From Bifidobacterium magnum (lineage in GTDB: Bacteria; Actinomycetota; Actinomycetes; Actinomycetales; Bifidobacteriaceae): a DNA stretch of 64,000 nucleotides. The stretch lies in NCBI RefSeq assembly GCF_000741255.1, contig NZ_JGZB01000004.1, positions 248,001 through 312,000 of the forward strand. Direction: 5' to 3'. The position numbers and the translations under genes are program-made. This document shows positions 1 to 8,085 of the stretch, in pieces (positions within the stretch are counted from its first letter, which is position 1; each line of letters starts with the position of its first letter). Under the pieces are notes generated by a model, which saw only the letters and a list, made by a program, of their open reading frames with translations, did no database searches and had not been told where the DNA came from.

Positions 1-697
1 TAAGCTGGTCGCGCACTTCGGGCACCACGGCGCCCACATAGGTGGTCTTCACGCCGTCATACGTCAAGTGCTCGTAAATTTCGTCGCTGATCACCCAAAT
101 GTTGTGCTCCACGGCCCACTTGCCGAGCTTCGTGATGGTTTCCTCGCTCCACACGGCGCCCGTCGGATTGTTTGGGGACGTGATGATGATCGCCTTCGTG
201 CGCTCGCTGCGGGCGGCTTCAATGGCGTCCATGTCGGGCTCGAAATTGCGATCCGCGCCAGCGAACACCGTGACGGGGACGCCGCCGGCAAGCTTGACGG
301 CTTCCGGATAGCTCGTCCAATACGGCGTGGGGATGATGACTTCGTCGCCATCATTGAGCAGCAGCTGGAAGGTTTCGTAGACGGCCTGCTTGCCGCCGTT
401 CGTGACGACAACCTGTTCCGGAGCGACTTCGAATCCGGAATCACGTAGGACTTTGTTTGCGATGGCGGCACGCAATTCCGGCAGTCCTGCGGTCGGCGTG
501 TAGCGGTAGTTCGCGGGATCTTGAGTGGCAAGCAACGCTGCGTCCACAATCGGCTTGGGGGTAGGGAAGTTCGGTTCGCCCGCGCCAAATCCGATCACAT
601 CAATCCCAGCGGCCTTCATGGCTTTTGCTTGTGCGTCGACGGCAAGCGTGGCGCTGGGAGCCACGCGGTCCACGCGTTCAGAAAGAGGCATAATCAT
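1..697 (-). CDS. Aspartate aminotransferase, N-terminal part (runs off the window)
   Basis: Class I PLP-dependent aminotransferase that would transfer the amino group between aspartate and 2-oxoglutarate in the cytoplasm. Reading leftward from ATG 697 (or ATG 691, two codons later), the protein starts PLSERVDRVAPSATLAVDA, followed by GFGAGEPNFPTP, the YRYTPTAGLPELR segment and SPNNPTGAV, all typical of the AspC/AatA subgroup. About 230 residues are visible. The PLP-binding lysine region and C-terminus lie outside the window, so activity cannot be judged. Neither start has a clear Shine-Dalgarno sequence. It is divergent from the tRNA-Trp/secE unit. The subfamily call is good, but substrate specificity is inferred from family similarity only. 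Confidence 0.85.
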   Translation of the reverse strand, partial: MIMPLSERVDRVAPSATLAVDAQAKAMKAAGIDVIGFGAGEPNFPTPKPIVDAALLATQDPANYRYTPTAGLPELRAAIANKVLRDSGFEVAPEQVVVTNGGKQAVYETFQLLLNDGDEVIIPTPYWTSYPEAVKLAGGVPVTVFAGADRNFEPDMDAIEAARSERTKAIIITSPNNPTGAVWSEETITKLGKWAVEHNIWVISDEIYEHLTYDGVKTTYVGAVVPEVRDQL

Positions 698-877
698 ACG
701 GCTTATGGTAGCCGCAAGTATGCAGAGGAATGCATATTCGTTTCGCCATGATGAAACGGCTGTCGTCATAAAAATCGCGGGAACGGGGGGGGGGTAATCG
801 TTGGAAAATCGAGAAAATAGACACTCCGAATAAAATCGCGTTATTTAGCCCTAAAAGTGAACATTTGGTAACGCCGA

Positions 878-907
878 TTGGACGAAGTCGCATAAAACCG
901 CTACTAT
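878..907 (+). promoter_or_regulatory. Putative promoter of tRNA-Trp/secE
   Basis: TTGGAC at 878-883 and TACTAT at 902-907 are separated by 18 bp, close to the sigma-70-type consensus, and lie 55 bp upstream of tRNA-Trp. The rest of 698-961 holds no gene that I can see. Confidence 0.5.
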
Positions 908-961
908 CATGTCTTGGCGGTTTTACGAAGCCCCGATTCCGGAGCCCCGCAAAACTAACCT

Positions 962-1034
962 AGGGAAGTGGCGCAATTGGTAGCGCAACGGTCTCCAAAA
1001 CCGTAGGTTGTGGGTTCGAGTCCCGCCTTCCCTG
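962..1034 (+). tRNA. tRNA-Trp (CCA)
   Basis: The cloverleaf has the 7-bp acceptor stem AGGGAAG (962-968)/CTTCCCT (1027-1033), anticodon loop CTCCAAA with anticodon CCA, T-arm GGGTTCGAGTCCC and discriminator G. CCA is not encoded. It lies 62 bp upstream of secE, an arrangement common in bifidobacteria and other actinobacteria. Confidence 0.97.
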
Positions 1035-1096
1035 CAAAGGGTCCGGGTAAGCAGCTACGCGCGAGTGTGGCATCGATCGATCTATTGGAGGGACCT

Positions 1097-1324
1097 ATGT
1101 CACGCGGTAACGAAGCGAATGTGGCGAAGAAACCAAATATTTTCATGCGAATCGGCTTGTTCATTAAGCAGATCATTGCGGAAATGCGCAAGATTGTGAC
1201 GCCGACGCGCAAGCAGCTGTTCATGTGGGCGCTCGCGGTATTCATTTTCGTGCTACTGCTCATGGTTGTGGTGACGGCCATGGACTTCGGCCTGGGAAAT
1301 CTGGCGTTCCTTATTTTCGGCTGA
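1097..1324 (+). CDS. secE: Preprotein translocase subunit SecE
   Basis: Small essential subunit of the SecYEG protein-conducting channel in the cytoplasmic membrane. The 75-residue protein has a short basic N-terminus, the conserved cytoplasmic amphipathic helix (IAEMRKIVTPTRKQL, about residues 27-41) and one membrane span (ALAVFIFVLLLMVVVTAM). ATG 1097 is chosen because GGAGGGACCT sits directly upstream and the length fits single-span SecE. An in-frame upstream start would read into the tRNA. The neighbours tRNA-Trp and nusG are the usual actinobacterial partners. Confidence 0.97.
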   Translation: MSRGNEANVAKKPNIFMRIGLFIKQIIAEMRKIVTPTRKQLFMWALAVFIFVLLLMVVVTAMDFGLGNLAFLIFG

Positions 1325-1347
1325 TTAGTACTGCTTATATTGCGTTT

Positions 1348-1377
1348 CGCGGTTGGGATCATATGATTCCGACCGCG
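1348..1377 (+). promoter_or_regulatory. Near-perfect palindrome between secE and nusG
   Basis: Fifteen-base arms (1348-1362 and 1363-1377) pair throughout with only two G.T wobbles. The palindrome lies 23 bp after the secE stop and just upstream of a candidate nusG promoter. No T run follows on the plus strand, so it is not a standard intrinsic terminator. It may be an operator, an attenuator or an RNA-processing site. Confidence 0.4.
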
Positions 1378-1379
1378 AT

Positions 1380-1408
1380 TTGCGTTATAGGGGCGGCGAA
1401 AGTATACA
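1380..1408 (+). promoter_or_regulatory. Putative nusG promoter
   Basis: TTGCGT (1380-1385) and TATACA (1403-1408) are spaced by 17 bp, about 105 bp upstream of the nusG start. This suggests that nusG can be transcribed separately from secE. Confidence 0.4.
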
Positions 1409-1512
1409 AATTTGGCCGTCGATCCAATAAATCGCAACCGGAACGTACACTGGAATATTGAATTCATACGTAATCCGTTTTTCCACTTAATCTCACATAA
1501 AGGTGAACGTGC

Positions 1513-2484
1513 ATGACTGACGAAGAGAATCTTGAGCAGGCTCAGGCTCAAATCGACGATATTGAGGCTGAGTCGTTGAGCGAGGACGCCGCCGAAGGCG
1601 TGGCGCACGATATGGAAGAAGCCGGCGAGCTCGCTTCCGAAGTGGCCGAAGACATCAAGTCCGAGGAAACCGGCGACGCCGACGAGCTGGATCAAGAAAC
1701 CGACGATCGCGCGGAAATGCTGGCTGAAGATGCCGTAGCGGCAGTGGCCGGTGACACCTTGGCCGAGGATGAAGTCCGTCTGGCCGAGGAGGACGCGGAA
1801 GCTTCCGAAGAAGCCGCCGAACAGGCCGAGGAAACCGCGCAGGCAGCTGAAGAGGAACAGCCGCTTGACGCCGGCGAACAGGCCGTGCGCGAGTTTTCCA
1901 AGTCCCTGCGCACGCTCGATGGCAAGTGGTACGTGCTGCACACGTATTCGGGCTATGAGAAGCGCGTGAAGAGCAACATCGAATCCCGTGTGGCCAGCTT
2001 CGGTCTCGAAGACACGATCTTCCAGGTGGAAGTGCCGATGGAAGAAGTCGAGAAGCACACCGAAAAGGGCAAGAAGGTCATTACGCGCGTGCGTATTCCG
2101 GGCTATGTGCTGATCCGCATGTGGCCGGACGAGAACGCCCGCCGTATTGTGCGCGAAACCGAAGGCGTGACGGGCTTCGTCGGCCCGACGCGTGAACCGG
2201 CTCCGCTGACGCGCAAGGAAGTTGTGCAGATGCTGGCCCCGATGATCGCTTCCGAGGCTCTCAAGGCTGCTGGCGATAAGCCGGCCGCCGCCAAGAAGCG
2301 CACGCTCGAAGTCTCCTACGCCGTGGGCGACCAGGTCACCGTTACGGACGGCCCGTTCACGTCGATGGAAGCCGTGGTTTCGGACATCGAGCCGACCACG
2401 CAGAAGCTCACCGTGCTCGTCTCCATCTTCGGCCGCGATACGCCGGTGGAGCTGGGCTTCAACCAGGTGGAGAAGCTCGACTGA
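1513..2484 (+). CDS. nusG: Transcription termination/antitermination protein NusG
   Basis: NusG binds RNA polymerase and links it to Rho or the ribosome. The 323-residue protein has a long acidic, Glu/Ala-rich N-terminal extension (about residues 1-130), typical of actinobacterial NusG. The NGN domain follows (WYVLHTYSGYEKRVKSNIES and GYVLIRMWPD), then a KOW domain (GDQVTVTDGPF, residues about 275-285). The ATG lies 8 bp after an AAAGGTGA-type ribosome site. It is preceded by secE and followed by a strong hairpin terminator and then rplK-rplA. The extension is roughly as long as the NGN domain and is presumably disordered. Confidence 0.96.
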   Translation: MTDEENLEQAQAQIDDIEAESLSEDAAEGVAHDMEEAGELASEVAEDIKSEETGDADELDQETDDRAEMLAEDAVAAVAGDTLAEDEVRLAEEDAEASEEAAEQAEETAQAAEEEQPLDAGEQAVREFSKSLRTLDGKWYVLHTYSGYEKRVKSNIESRVASFGLEDTIFQVEVPMEEVEKHTEKGKKVITRVRIPGYVLIRMWPDENARRIVRETEGVTGFVGPTREPAPLTRKEVVQMLAPMIASEALKAAGDKPAAAKKRTLEVSYAVGDQVTVTDGPFTSMEAVVSDIEPTTQKLTVLVSIFGRDTPVELGFNQVEKLD

Positions 2485-2527
2485 TCAAAGCCGGCCAAGC
2501 TATCCATTCGGGAAAAACTTGAGTATG

Positions 2528-2552
2528 AAGGCGGTCTTCGGACCGCCTTTTT
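2528..2552 (+). terminator. Intrinsic terminator after nusG
   Basis: AAGGCGGTC (2528-2536), loop TTCG, GACCGCCTT (2541-2549) and a short T run. This is a 9-bp perfect stem with a stable tetraloop, 44 bp after the nusG stop. Confidence 0.85.
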
Positions 2553-2581
2553 GCTACCTTCCGTCCCGCGTGTCGGGGGTA

Positions 2582-2611
2582 TTGGAAATCGTCCGGAACG
2601 AATGGCATACT
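2582..2611 (+). promoter_or_regulatory. Putative promoter of rplK-rplA
   Basis: TTGGAA (2582-2587) and CATACT (2606-2611) with 18-bp spacing and TGG before the -10. The same TGGCATACT -10 context occurs in front of the tRNA-Tyr gene at 58531. The roughly 130-bp leader that follows contains a small GGTACC-TTCG-GGTACC hairpin near 2697. It could carry the autogenous L1-binding site, which I cannot prove. Confidence 0.5.
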
Positions 2612-2743
2612 AGAAAAGTTGTGTCTGGAGGTAATTCGCTCCGGAAACGGTGCGAACCACCGCTAGCACAGCACAGCAAACAATCGATGCGGAAGGTACC
2701 TTCGGGTACCGTTTGACCGCTTGATAGAAAGTAGACCATTACT

Positions 2744-3175
2744 ATGGCTAAGAAGAAGAAAGTCTCGGCGCTGATCAAGCTCCAGATTGAGGCTGGCAAG
2801 GCCAACCCGGCCCCGCCGCTGGGCCCGGCTCTGGGTTCCCATGGCGTGAACATCATGGACTTCTGCAAGGCATACAATGCCAAGACGCAGGACAAGATGG
2901 GTCAGGTCATCCCTGTCGAGATCACCGTTTACGAAGACCGTTCTTTCGACTTCATCCTGAAGACCCCGCCGGCAGCAGACCTGCTGAAGAAGGCGGCTGG
3001 CATCAAGAAGGGTACCGAGAACCCGCTGACGCACAAGGTTGGTTCCGTTACCAAGGATCAGGTCCGCGAAATCGCTGAAACGAAGATGGCTGACCTCTCC
3101 GCTCGCGACATCGAAGCCGGCATGAAGATCATCGAGGGCACCGCCCGTTCGATGGGTATTACGGTTACCGACTGA
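2744..3175 (+). CDS. rplK: 50S ribosomal protein L11
   Basis: L11 forms the GTPase-associated centre of the large subunit together with 23S rRNA and L10/L12. The 143-residue protein has family-typical length and the signature [20 protein letters not shown] near residues 25-44. The C-terminal RNA-binding domain includes [14 protein letters not shown] and ends [13 protein letters not shown]. The ATG follows a GATAGAAAG-type site. Fourteen bases separate it from rplA, the normal L11-L1 operon. Confidence 0.98.
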   Translation: MAKKKKVSALIKLQIEAGKANPAPPLGPALGSHGVNIMDFCKAYNAKTQDKMGQVIPVEITVYEDRSFDFILKTPPAADLLKKAAGIKKGTENPLTHKVGSVTKDQVREIAETKMADLSARDIEAGMKIIEGTARSMGITVTD

Positions 3176-3189
3176 GAGGAGAAGGACAG

Positions 3190-3879
3190 ATGGCTAAGCA
3201 CTCCAAGAAGTACCGCGCAGCCGAAGAGCTCGTGGATCGCAACAATCTGTACACCCCGGAAGAGGCTATCGCGCTGCTGGAAAGCATGCCGAAGTACAAC
3301 TTCGACCAGTCTCTTGAAGCTGTTCTGCGTCTGAACGTGGATCCGCGCAAAGCCGACCAGCTCGTTCGCGGCTCCGTGAACCTGCCGAACGGCACCGGTA
3401 AGACCGCCAAGGTCCTCGTGTTCGCACGTGGCCCGAAGGCCACCGAAGCTCAGGAAGCCGGCGCTGATATCGTCGGTGATGACGAGCTCGTGCAGAAGGT
3501 CGCCGACGGCTTCCTCGACTTCGACGCCGTCGTCGCCACCCCGGACATGATGGGCAAGGTCGGCCGCCTCGGTCGTATCCTCGGTCCGCGTGGCCTCATG
3601 CCGAACCCGAAGACCGGCACCGTGACCATGGACGTCACGAAGGCGATCAAGGACATCAAGGGCGGCAAGGTTGACTACCGTGTCGACAAGAACGGCAACC
3701 TGAGCTTCCTGTTCGGCAAGATGTCGTTCACGCCGGAAGCCCTGGATCAGAACCTGCGCGCCGTGCTCGACGATGTGAAGCGTCAGAAGCCTTCCACCGT
3801 CAAGGGCCGTTACATCACGAAGGCTACGATCTCCTCCACCATGAACCCGGGCGTTCCGGTGGACCTGGCCTCCCTCTGA
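3190..3879 (+). CDS. rplA: 50S ribosomal protein L1
   Basis: L1 binds 23S rRNA at the L1 stalk and in many bacteria also represses its own operon mRNA. The 229-residue protein shows the family motif [20 protein letters not shown] near residues 126-145, then the [13 protein letters not shown] segment. ATG 3190 is preceded by GAGAGGAGAAGGACAG. A long imperfect hairpin and a strong bidirectional terminator follow the stop codon. Confidence 0.98.
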   Translation: MAKHSKKYRAAEELVDRNNLYTPEEAIALLESMPKYNFDQSLEAVLRLNVDPRKADQLVRGSVNLPNGTGKTAKVLVFARGPKATEAQEAGADIVGDDELVQKVADGFLDFDAVVATPDMMGKVGRLGRILGPRGLMPNPKTGTVTMDVTKAIKDIKGGKVDYRVDKNGNLSFLFGKMSFTPEALDQNLRAVLDDVKRQKPSTVKGRYITKATISSTMNPGVPVDLASL

Positions 3880-3924
3880 TAGGCTGACAAGGCTGATTGC
3901 GCCTCGTGCGCATCACTAGCTGTG

Positions 3925-3992
3925 AACCACAGCACCTTGCGAACTCCGCGGCCTCACTGGTTTCTGGGCCGCGGATAGCCGCAAGAGTGGTT
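3925..3992 (+). other. Long imperfect inverted repeat downstream of rplA
   Basis: Three nested arm pairs can form one extended hairpin: AACCAC (3925-3930)/GTGGTT (3987-3992), CTTGCG (3936-3941)/CGCAAG (3980-3985), and CCGCGGCC (3946-3953)/GGCCGCGG (3967-3974). There is no T run, and a separate complete terminator follows 12 bp later. It may be a structured 3'-UTR or small RNA. Confidence 0.45.
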
Positions 3993-4004
3993 CCCGCTAC
4001 AATA

Positions 4005-4040
4005 AAACCCCGCAAGATAATCGACAATCTTGCGGGGTTT
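4005..4040. terminator. Bidirectional terminator, rplA / membrane protein
   Basis: A perfect 14-bp stem (4005-4018 with 4027-4040) has an A-rich 5' side and T-rich 3' side, so it works in both directions. It separates rplA from the convergent gene ending at 4114. Confidence 0.9.
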
Positions 4041-4113
4041 CTTGTATGTGCGTGCAGTTCCCAGCGCCGCGTTTCGGCCGCCCGTTCCAGCACGGGCAGC
4101 CGTTCGGCGCCAG

Positions 4114-6159
4114 TTACACCGCCTTTGCAGGCCTGCGCGAATCCCTCCAGAATTCGAGAATCAGGAATCCGAGGCAGAACACGAGCGGCAGCATGTGCCG
4201 CGCGAAATTGTTGGCCGGGGCAAGCACCATGACGCCCATGAGCACGAGCAGCGGCAAGTGCCAGCTCAGCGCCCTCCAGCGGCGCAGCACGAGCTCGGCG
4301 GCGCCGATCAACAGCGTGGCCACCACATAGGTATTGCCGTGCACAAGCCAGCCTAGCACGGGAATCTTGCTCCACGTGTTGGCGATATGCACTACATGGT
4401 CGCGCCAATTATGGTTCCAATCCTTGATCCAGGTGCTGGAATCCTGTACATATCCGTTGTTGATGTAGTACGACATCGTCACGTACGGCGGATCGAACAC
4501 GTCAAAATAGCCGTAGCATTCCGCAAAGAACGCGTCCATGGCGATGCGCGGATTGGCTTTCACAATTTCCAGCCACGCCGCATTGAACTGTTTCATGTCC
4601 GCTTGCGTTACGGTGCGCCACTTGTAGCTCACTTTTTTCGATTGGATGCCGCTTGATTTGACGGGGTCCGCGTCCTGCCGGTTGTATGCGGCCGCCATCT
4701 GGTCGAGATTGAAAATCGGCGCGAGTTTCTCACGTGCGCTTTGCGGAATCGAAGTCGGATCCATTTTTGCGACGCGCGCGATCATCTGAATCTGTACTCC
4801 GCGACTTTCGATCGGGTCGCCGCCGATTATTTTTCCGGAATTAATCAAATATTGCGTGCCGCCATGGATGAGAATGACGGGCAGCAGCAGCGCGAGCACA
4901 TATATTTTCCAGCGTTTGCGGTCCGCAATAAGACTGCACACGACTTGGATGACGATGATGTACCATCCGTATTTCGCACTGATCAGCATGACGACGCTCG
5001 ACAATACGAGCGCGGCTACCGTCTTCGGTCGCGTATGAACGGCGCCCGTTTTTCGGTATGTCATGAACAGTTCGTAGAGGCAGCCGAACCACCATACGAA
5101 CGCGAACGCGAACAGTGGCGACTTGGTCAGCGAGATCGCCGAGAACAGGACAAGCGGGCAGCACAGATAAAATATGACAATCCAGAAACGACTTGTTCCA
5201 CGTGAAACAAGTCGCGCGCCGGGAGCTCCCATGCCGCGCGAGGGGCGCAGGAAATCAAGCGGTTTCATCATCTGTGGGCGTTCGGGATGGCTAAAATCGT
5301 GCGTTCGGGACGTATCGTGCAGCCAAGGCAGATTGAAGAACCGGTTCGCCGTGGCCGAGCATACGAAGGCCGAGAACAGCCATTGCAAGGCCGAAAGCGT
5401 GACGAGACCCGCGTCGTTGGATCCCGTGAAGTATCGCGAAATGGCCGTGGCTGCGCCATACAACACTGTAAGCACAATATTGTGCTGGTCGGTCAGATAG
5501 ACGGGATTGTGCGGCCATAAATAATGCGCGGTGGGGTAGATGTCCATCGGTACGAACGAGAAGAAACCGATATAGGGCTGCTGCAGGCCCGTCCACTGGT
5601 TCCATGCCCAACTGAATTCACGAGCCTGCGAGTTGACGTCGGCGCCGTAGGCGCTCAGCAGCGTTAACGGCACCCAGAGCCATCCGACAATGAAGATCAG
5701 GAAGATTTTCCACCATCGATCCGTACAGCGCACGGCCACGCGGCCAATGGCGGAGCTGATGCGCGCCAGGCGCTGGCCCACGGAAGTCAGGCGGAATCGC
5801 GACAGCCACGAATGCAGGCTGCTTGGGCTTGAATTCGTGGTCAGGCGTGTGTAGGCGCGGCGGTGCATCTTATGTTTGCCATAGGAAACGAGCGCCCATA
5901 CGATGCCGAACGTAATGGCGAACGTGATCACAAATCGCACCGCATTGCCCCATCCGAAGGCCACGAGTCCAATGTCTGCGCGCATCAGCGGCCCGATGGC
6001 CGTGCACCACGAGATCCATGTGCAGGCCAGCGCCGCGATAAGCCAGTGCACACCTGCACCAAATCTTGACACTTTATGTGAGACAGGGGCTTCAGCAGAC
6101 TGTTCGTCTTTGCTAAGCTCGCTTGCAGCAGAATCGGATTGTGTTGGGGCTTTGGTCAT
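4114..6159 (-). CDS. Large multi-pass membrane protein, possibly glycosyltransferase-like
   Basis: A 681-residue integral membrane protein of uncertain function. From about residue 35 it has many hydrophobic spans (for example LIAALACTWISWCTAIGPL and FVITFAITFGIVWALVSYG) separated by loops. A long extracytoplasmic-looking segment contains FFSFVPMDIYPTAHYLWPHN. The layout recalls polytopic glycosyltransferases or DUF6020-type proteins seen in bifidobacteria, but no catalytic motif convinces me. ATG 6159 is chosen because an upstream in-frame start at 6336 would run across the start of divergent birA and add 59 residues of unlikely sequence. It shares the 4005-4040 terminator with rplA. Confidence 0.7.
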   Translation of the reverse strand: MTKAPTQSDSAASELSKDEQSAEAPVSHKVSRFGAGVHWLIAALACTWISWCTAIGPLMRADIGLVAFGWGNAVRFVITFAITFGIVWALVSYGKHKMHRRAYTRLTTNSSPSSLHSWLSRFRLTSVGQRLARISSAIGRVAVRCTDRWWKIFLIFIVGWLWVPLTLLSAYGADVNSQAREFSWAWNQWTGLQQPYIGFFSFVPMDIYPTAHYLWPHNPVYLTDQHNIVLTVLYGAATAISRYFTGSNDAGLVTLSALQWLFSAFVCSATANRFFNLPWLHDTSRTHDFSHPERPQMMKPLDFLRPSRGMGAPGARLVSRGTSRFWIVIFYLCCPLVLFSAISLTKSPLFAFAFVWWFGCLYELFMTYRKTGAVHTRPKTVAALVLSSVVMLISAKYGWYIIVIQVVCSLIADRKRWKIYVLALLLPVILIHGGTQYLINSGKIIGGDPIESRGVQIQMIARVAKMDPTSIPQSAREKLAPIFNLDQMAAAYNRQDADPVKSSGIQSKKVSYKWRTVTQADMKQFNAAWLEIVKANPRIAMDAFFAECYGYFDVFDPPYVTMSYYINNGYVQDSSTWIKDWNHNWRDHVVHIANTWSKIPVLGWLVHGNTYVVATLLIGAAELVLRRWRALSWHLPLLVLMGVMVLAPANNFARHMLPLVFCLGFLILEFWRDSRRPAKAV

Positions 6160-6266
6160 AACTCGCGATTCTACCGTGCCTCCCAGATGGGCGGGAACCA
6201 TTGCGAGGCAACGAAACCACAGGACTATTGCCGTCGCATGGAAGCGCGGACTTTGGAGCATAAGGT

Positions 6267-7163
6267 ATGACTGATTTCTTTGGGGCGTCGACTCCTGCGC
6301 GCATGCCGCGTCTCGAGCGCACCAGTGCGTGCACATGTTTCATGGAAGCGTACGAGTCGGTGGACGCCACGGGGCTGCGCGCCGCGCAGCTGCTGGAACG
6401 CCGTGATGTGGTGGGCGCCCTCAAGTCGGGCGGCGCCACAAAATTGAGCGTGGGCGCCGTGGTCGCGGACATGGAATTCCAGTCGCAGGGCAGGTTCGGC
6501 CGCCATTGGCATTCCGTTCCCGGAGGATCGCTTGTCGCGGCGCTTACCGTGCTGGTACCGCGCGTGGTGGTTGAGGATTCCACCGTGCAAGGCTGGCTTA
6601 CCCCTTTGGGCAGCCTTTCGCTGTTGCGCGGCCTCAACGCCGTGCTGCGCGCCAACAATGTGGACGCTGAATCGTTGGAACTGACGCTCAAATGGCCCAA
6701 CGACCTGTACTGCCGCGGCATGAAGCTTGGCAGCGTCCATCTGGATATTGCGAACGTGCCGGACGAGCCCGATTATGTGGCGCTCATATATTCGCTGGGC
6801 CTCAACTTGTCGGTGCGCGCCGAATTCCTGCCGATGGTGGGCGCTACCTCCTTGGGACTGCACGCGCCGGCCGGCCTGCCCGAATTCGAGGAACTGCGCG
6901 ACGGCGTGATCGCCGAAACGATATTCGACCTCGGCTCGCGCCTCATGAAACTCGTGCAGCGCCCGGACAATACGGTCAGCGAACTGTTCGCGCAAATGAA
7001 CGTGGTCTGCCATATGAACGGATGGGAGTACACGTTCCATTTGCAAAACGGCGGCGAGGTGACGGGATGCGTCTCCAGCCTCAACCAAGACGCCTCCCTG
7101 ACACTGCTCACCGCCGAAGGTTGCATGTGCCTGCGTACCTATGACGTGGGATTTGCCGCCTGA
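6267..7163 (+). CDS. birA: Biotin--[acetyl-CoA-carboxylase] ligase
   Basis: Attaches biotin through biotinyl-5'-AMP to the carboxyl-carrier lysine of acyl-CoA carboxylases. The 298-residue protein has the catalytic motif QSQGRFGRHWHS (about residues 71-82), KWPNDLYCRGMKLGSVHLDI (about 142-161) and a C-terminal SH3-like region. There is no N-terminal helix-turn-helix, so it is a monofunctional ligase rather than an E. coli-type repressor. In KLGSVHLDI a Ser replaces the commoner second Gly of KLGGI/V. It starts 107 bp from the divergent membrane-protein start and is followed by the tRNA-Gly promoter. Confidence 0.9.
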   Translation: MTDFFGASTPARMPRLERTSACTCFMEAYESVDATGLRAAQLLERRDVVGALKSGGATKLSVGAVVADMEFQSQGRFGRHWHSVPGGSLVAALTVLVPRVVVEDSTVQGWLTPLGSLSLLRGLNAVLRANNVDAESLELTLKWPNDLYCRGMKLGSVHLDIANVPDEPDYVALIYSLGLNLSVRAEFLPMVGATSLGLHAPAGLPEFEELRDGVIAETIFDLGSRLMKLVQRPDNTVSELFAQMNVVCHMNGWEYTFHLQNGGEVTGCVSSLNQDASLTLLTAEGCMCLRTYDVGFAA

Positions 7164-7219
7164 AGCCTGCGCAACGTGGGCCACGGCCAATGGATTGGCG
7201 TGTCTTGCGGCCAATGCAT

Positions 7220-7247
7220 TTGCATAAGTTTCGAACTTGTGTATAAT
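7220..7247 (+). promoter_or_regulatory. Promoter of tRNA-Gly
   Basis: TTGCAT (7220-7225) and a consensus TATAAT (7242-7247) are separated by 16 bp, 60 bp upstream of the tRNA. It is one of the best promoter matches in the window. Confidence 0.65.
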
Positions 7248-7306
7248 GGCTCACGTTGCGTTGTACGGATACGTATCATGGGTTAAGCACCATCACAATG
7301 CAGCAC

Positions 7307-7377
7307 GCGGATGTAGCTCAATGGTAGAGCCTCAGTCTTCCAAACTGATTACGCGGGTTCGATTCCCGTCATCCGCT
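7307..7377 (+). tRNA. tRNA-Gly (TCC), integration target
   Basis: Acceptor stem GCGGATG (7307-7313)/CATCCGC (7370-7376), anticodon loop CTTCCAA with anticodon TCC, T-arm GGGTTCGATTCCC and discriminator T. Its 3' part, from the T-loop onward, is copied at 14281-14306 at the far end of the integrated element. The gene itself stays intact. Confidence 0.96.
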
Positions 7378-7383
7378 CTCTAT
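7358..7383 (+). repeat. attL core (26-bp direct repeat copy 1)
   Basis: Identical to 14281-14306. It begins in the tRNA T-loop and ends 6 bp beyond the tRNA, the usual layout for a tyrosine integrase using a tRNA 3' end. Confidence 0.92.
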
Positions 7384-7384
7384 A

Positions 7385-7397
7385 AAACGTTGAAATT
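7385..7397 (+). repeat. 13-bp arm repeat A, left copy
   Basis: AAACGTTGAAATT, repeated in the same orientation at 14014-14026. It is part of the A / GGTACC-pair / T unit found on both sides of the predicted attP junction. Confidence 0.6.
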
Positions 7398-7429
7398 CCA
7401 ACGATTCTCACTACTAAGAGCTTTAAAAA

Positions 7430-7446
7430 GGTACCAAAAAGGTACC
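7430..7446 (+). repeat. GGTACC pair, left
   Basis: GGTACC at 7430-7435 and 7441-7446, spaced 11 bp (one helical turn), each followed by an A-rich tract. A matching pair with the same spacing lies at 14166-14182. They are candidate integrase or excisionase arm sites. Confidence 0.55.
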
Positions 7447-7541
7447 AAGCCTAAATCCTTCTTTTAATAAACTTAATTCAGTTTAAAAAGATATTAAAAA
7501 ATAATTATGCATGCAAGATAGAGAGACACATATACTTGCGT

Positions 7542-7616
7542 GTCCACCCGTCCACCCGTCCACCCCTTGCAATCATTGGGTTTCGAGCGTCCACCCCAAG
7601 CGTCCACCTGTCCACC
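7542..7616 (+). repeat. Six GTCCACC heptamers, left end
   Basis: GTCCACC occurs at 7542, 7550, 7558, 7589, 7602 and 7610, with 8-bp spacing within the first triplet and the last pair. Six inverted copies lie at the right end. The 14-mer TTGCAATCATTGGG (7567-7580) sits inside the cluster. Stretch 7378-7775 otherwise holds only AT-rich DNA and the operon terminator. Confidence 0.85.
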
Positions 7617-7677
7617 TTTAAGAGCAATGAACGTGGACGCTGCCGCCGTTGCGAGCATGAAGGGCAGTGGAAACATA

Positions 7678-7712
7678 CAAAAACAGGGCACCCAAAAAGT
7701 TGAGCGCCCTGT
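7678..7712 (-). terminator. Terminator of the element's minus-strand operon
   Basis: On the minus strand, ACAGGGC (from 7712) pairs with GCCCTGT (7689-7683) and is followed by five T residues. It lies about 65 bp past the stop at 7776, marking the operon end. Confidence 0.75.
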
Positions 7713-7775
7713 GGAAAATTGTCCGTGTGAAAAAAAGCCCTATGCCGTGGTGGTCATTGACAGGCTTGGCGGGGT

Positions 7776-8066
7776 CTACTCCCCACCCTTGATTGAGTTG
7801 TGCATGGCCTGTTGCGCGTTGGACATCATTTCGGTTGCTTCGTTCACGAGCGTTTCCGTAAGCGCTTTGGCTGCGTCCTTCGTGAGGTGCTTGACGTAGA
7901 CTTCGATCATTTCGATTGAATCGGCGATGCGTGCGAGTGCTTCGAGCTGTAGCTCTTCTACGTTGTATTCCTTGCAGCGCTTGGCTTGGATGATGCGGCC
8001 TTCCATGGTGCCGTCTGGGTTTTCGTAGGACTTTTCGAGCAGTTCAATAAGTGACTTGGTGTGCAT
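7776..8066 (-). CDS. Unknown 96-residue protein, last gene of capsid operon
   Basis: Not recognised. It is a largely alpha-helical, acidic 96-residue protein (MHTKSLIELLEKSYENPDG at the start, a central helix LEALARIADSIEMIEVYVKHL and an Ala/Gln-rich C-terminal helix). It has no signal peptide or membrane span. AGAAGGAAAA lies just upstream of the ATG. It starts 19 bp after the scaffold-like gene, so it belongs to the capsid operon. A virion accessory, size-determination or helper-interaction role is possible but is positional inference only. Confidence 0.7.
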   Translation of the reverse strand: MHTKSLIELLEKSYENPDGTMEGRIIQAKRCKEYNVEELQLEALARIADSIEMIEVYVKHLTKDAAKALTETLVNEATEMMSNAQQAMHNSIKGGE

Positions 8067-8085
8067 CTTGTTTTCCTTCTTTGGG

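Noticed and set aside
955..2058. 367-codon minus-strand frame over tRNA-Trp, secE and nusG
   Set aside because: It crosses a tRNA gene and the starts of two certain genes and has no coding signature.
7542..7616. GTCCACC array considered as a CRISPR
   Set aside because: Repeat units are 7 bp with 1-24 bp gaps, no spacer-length sequence and no cas genes. The mirror array at the other end argues for iterons.
7540..7899. 119-codon plus-strand frame at the left end of the element
   Set aside because: It is built from the GTCCACC repeats and runs antisense into the 96-residue gene. No ribosome site or conserved composition.
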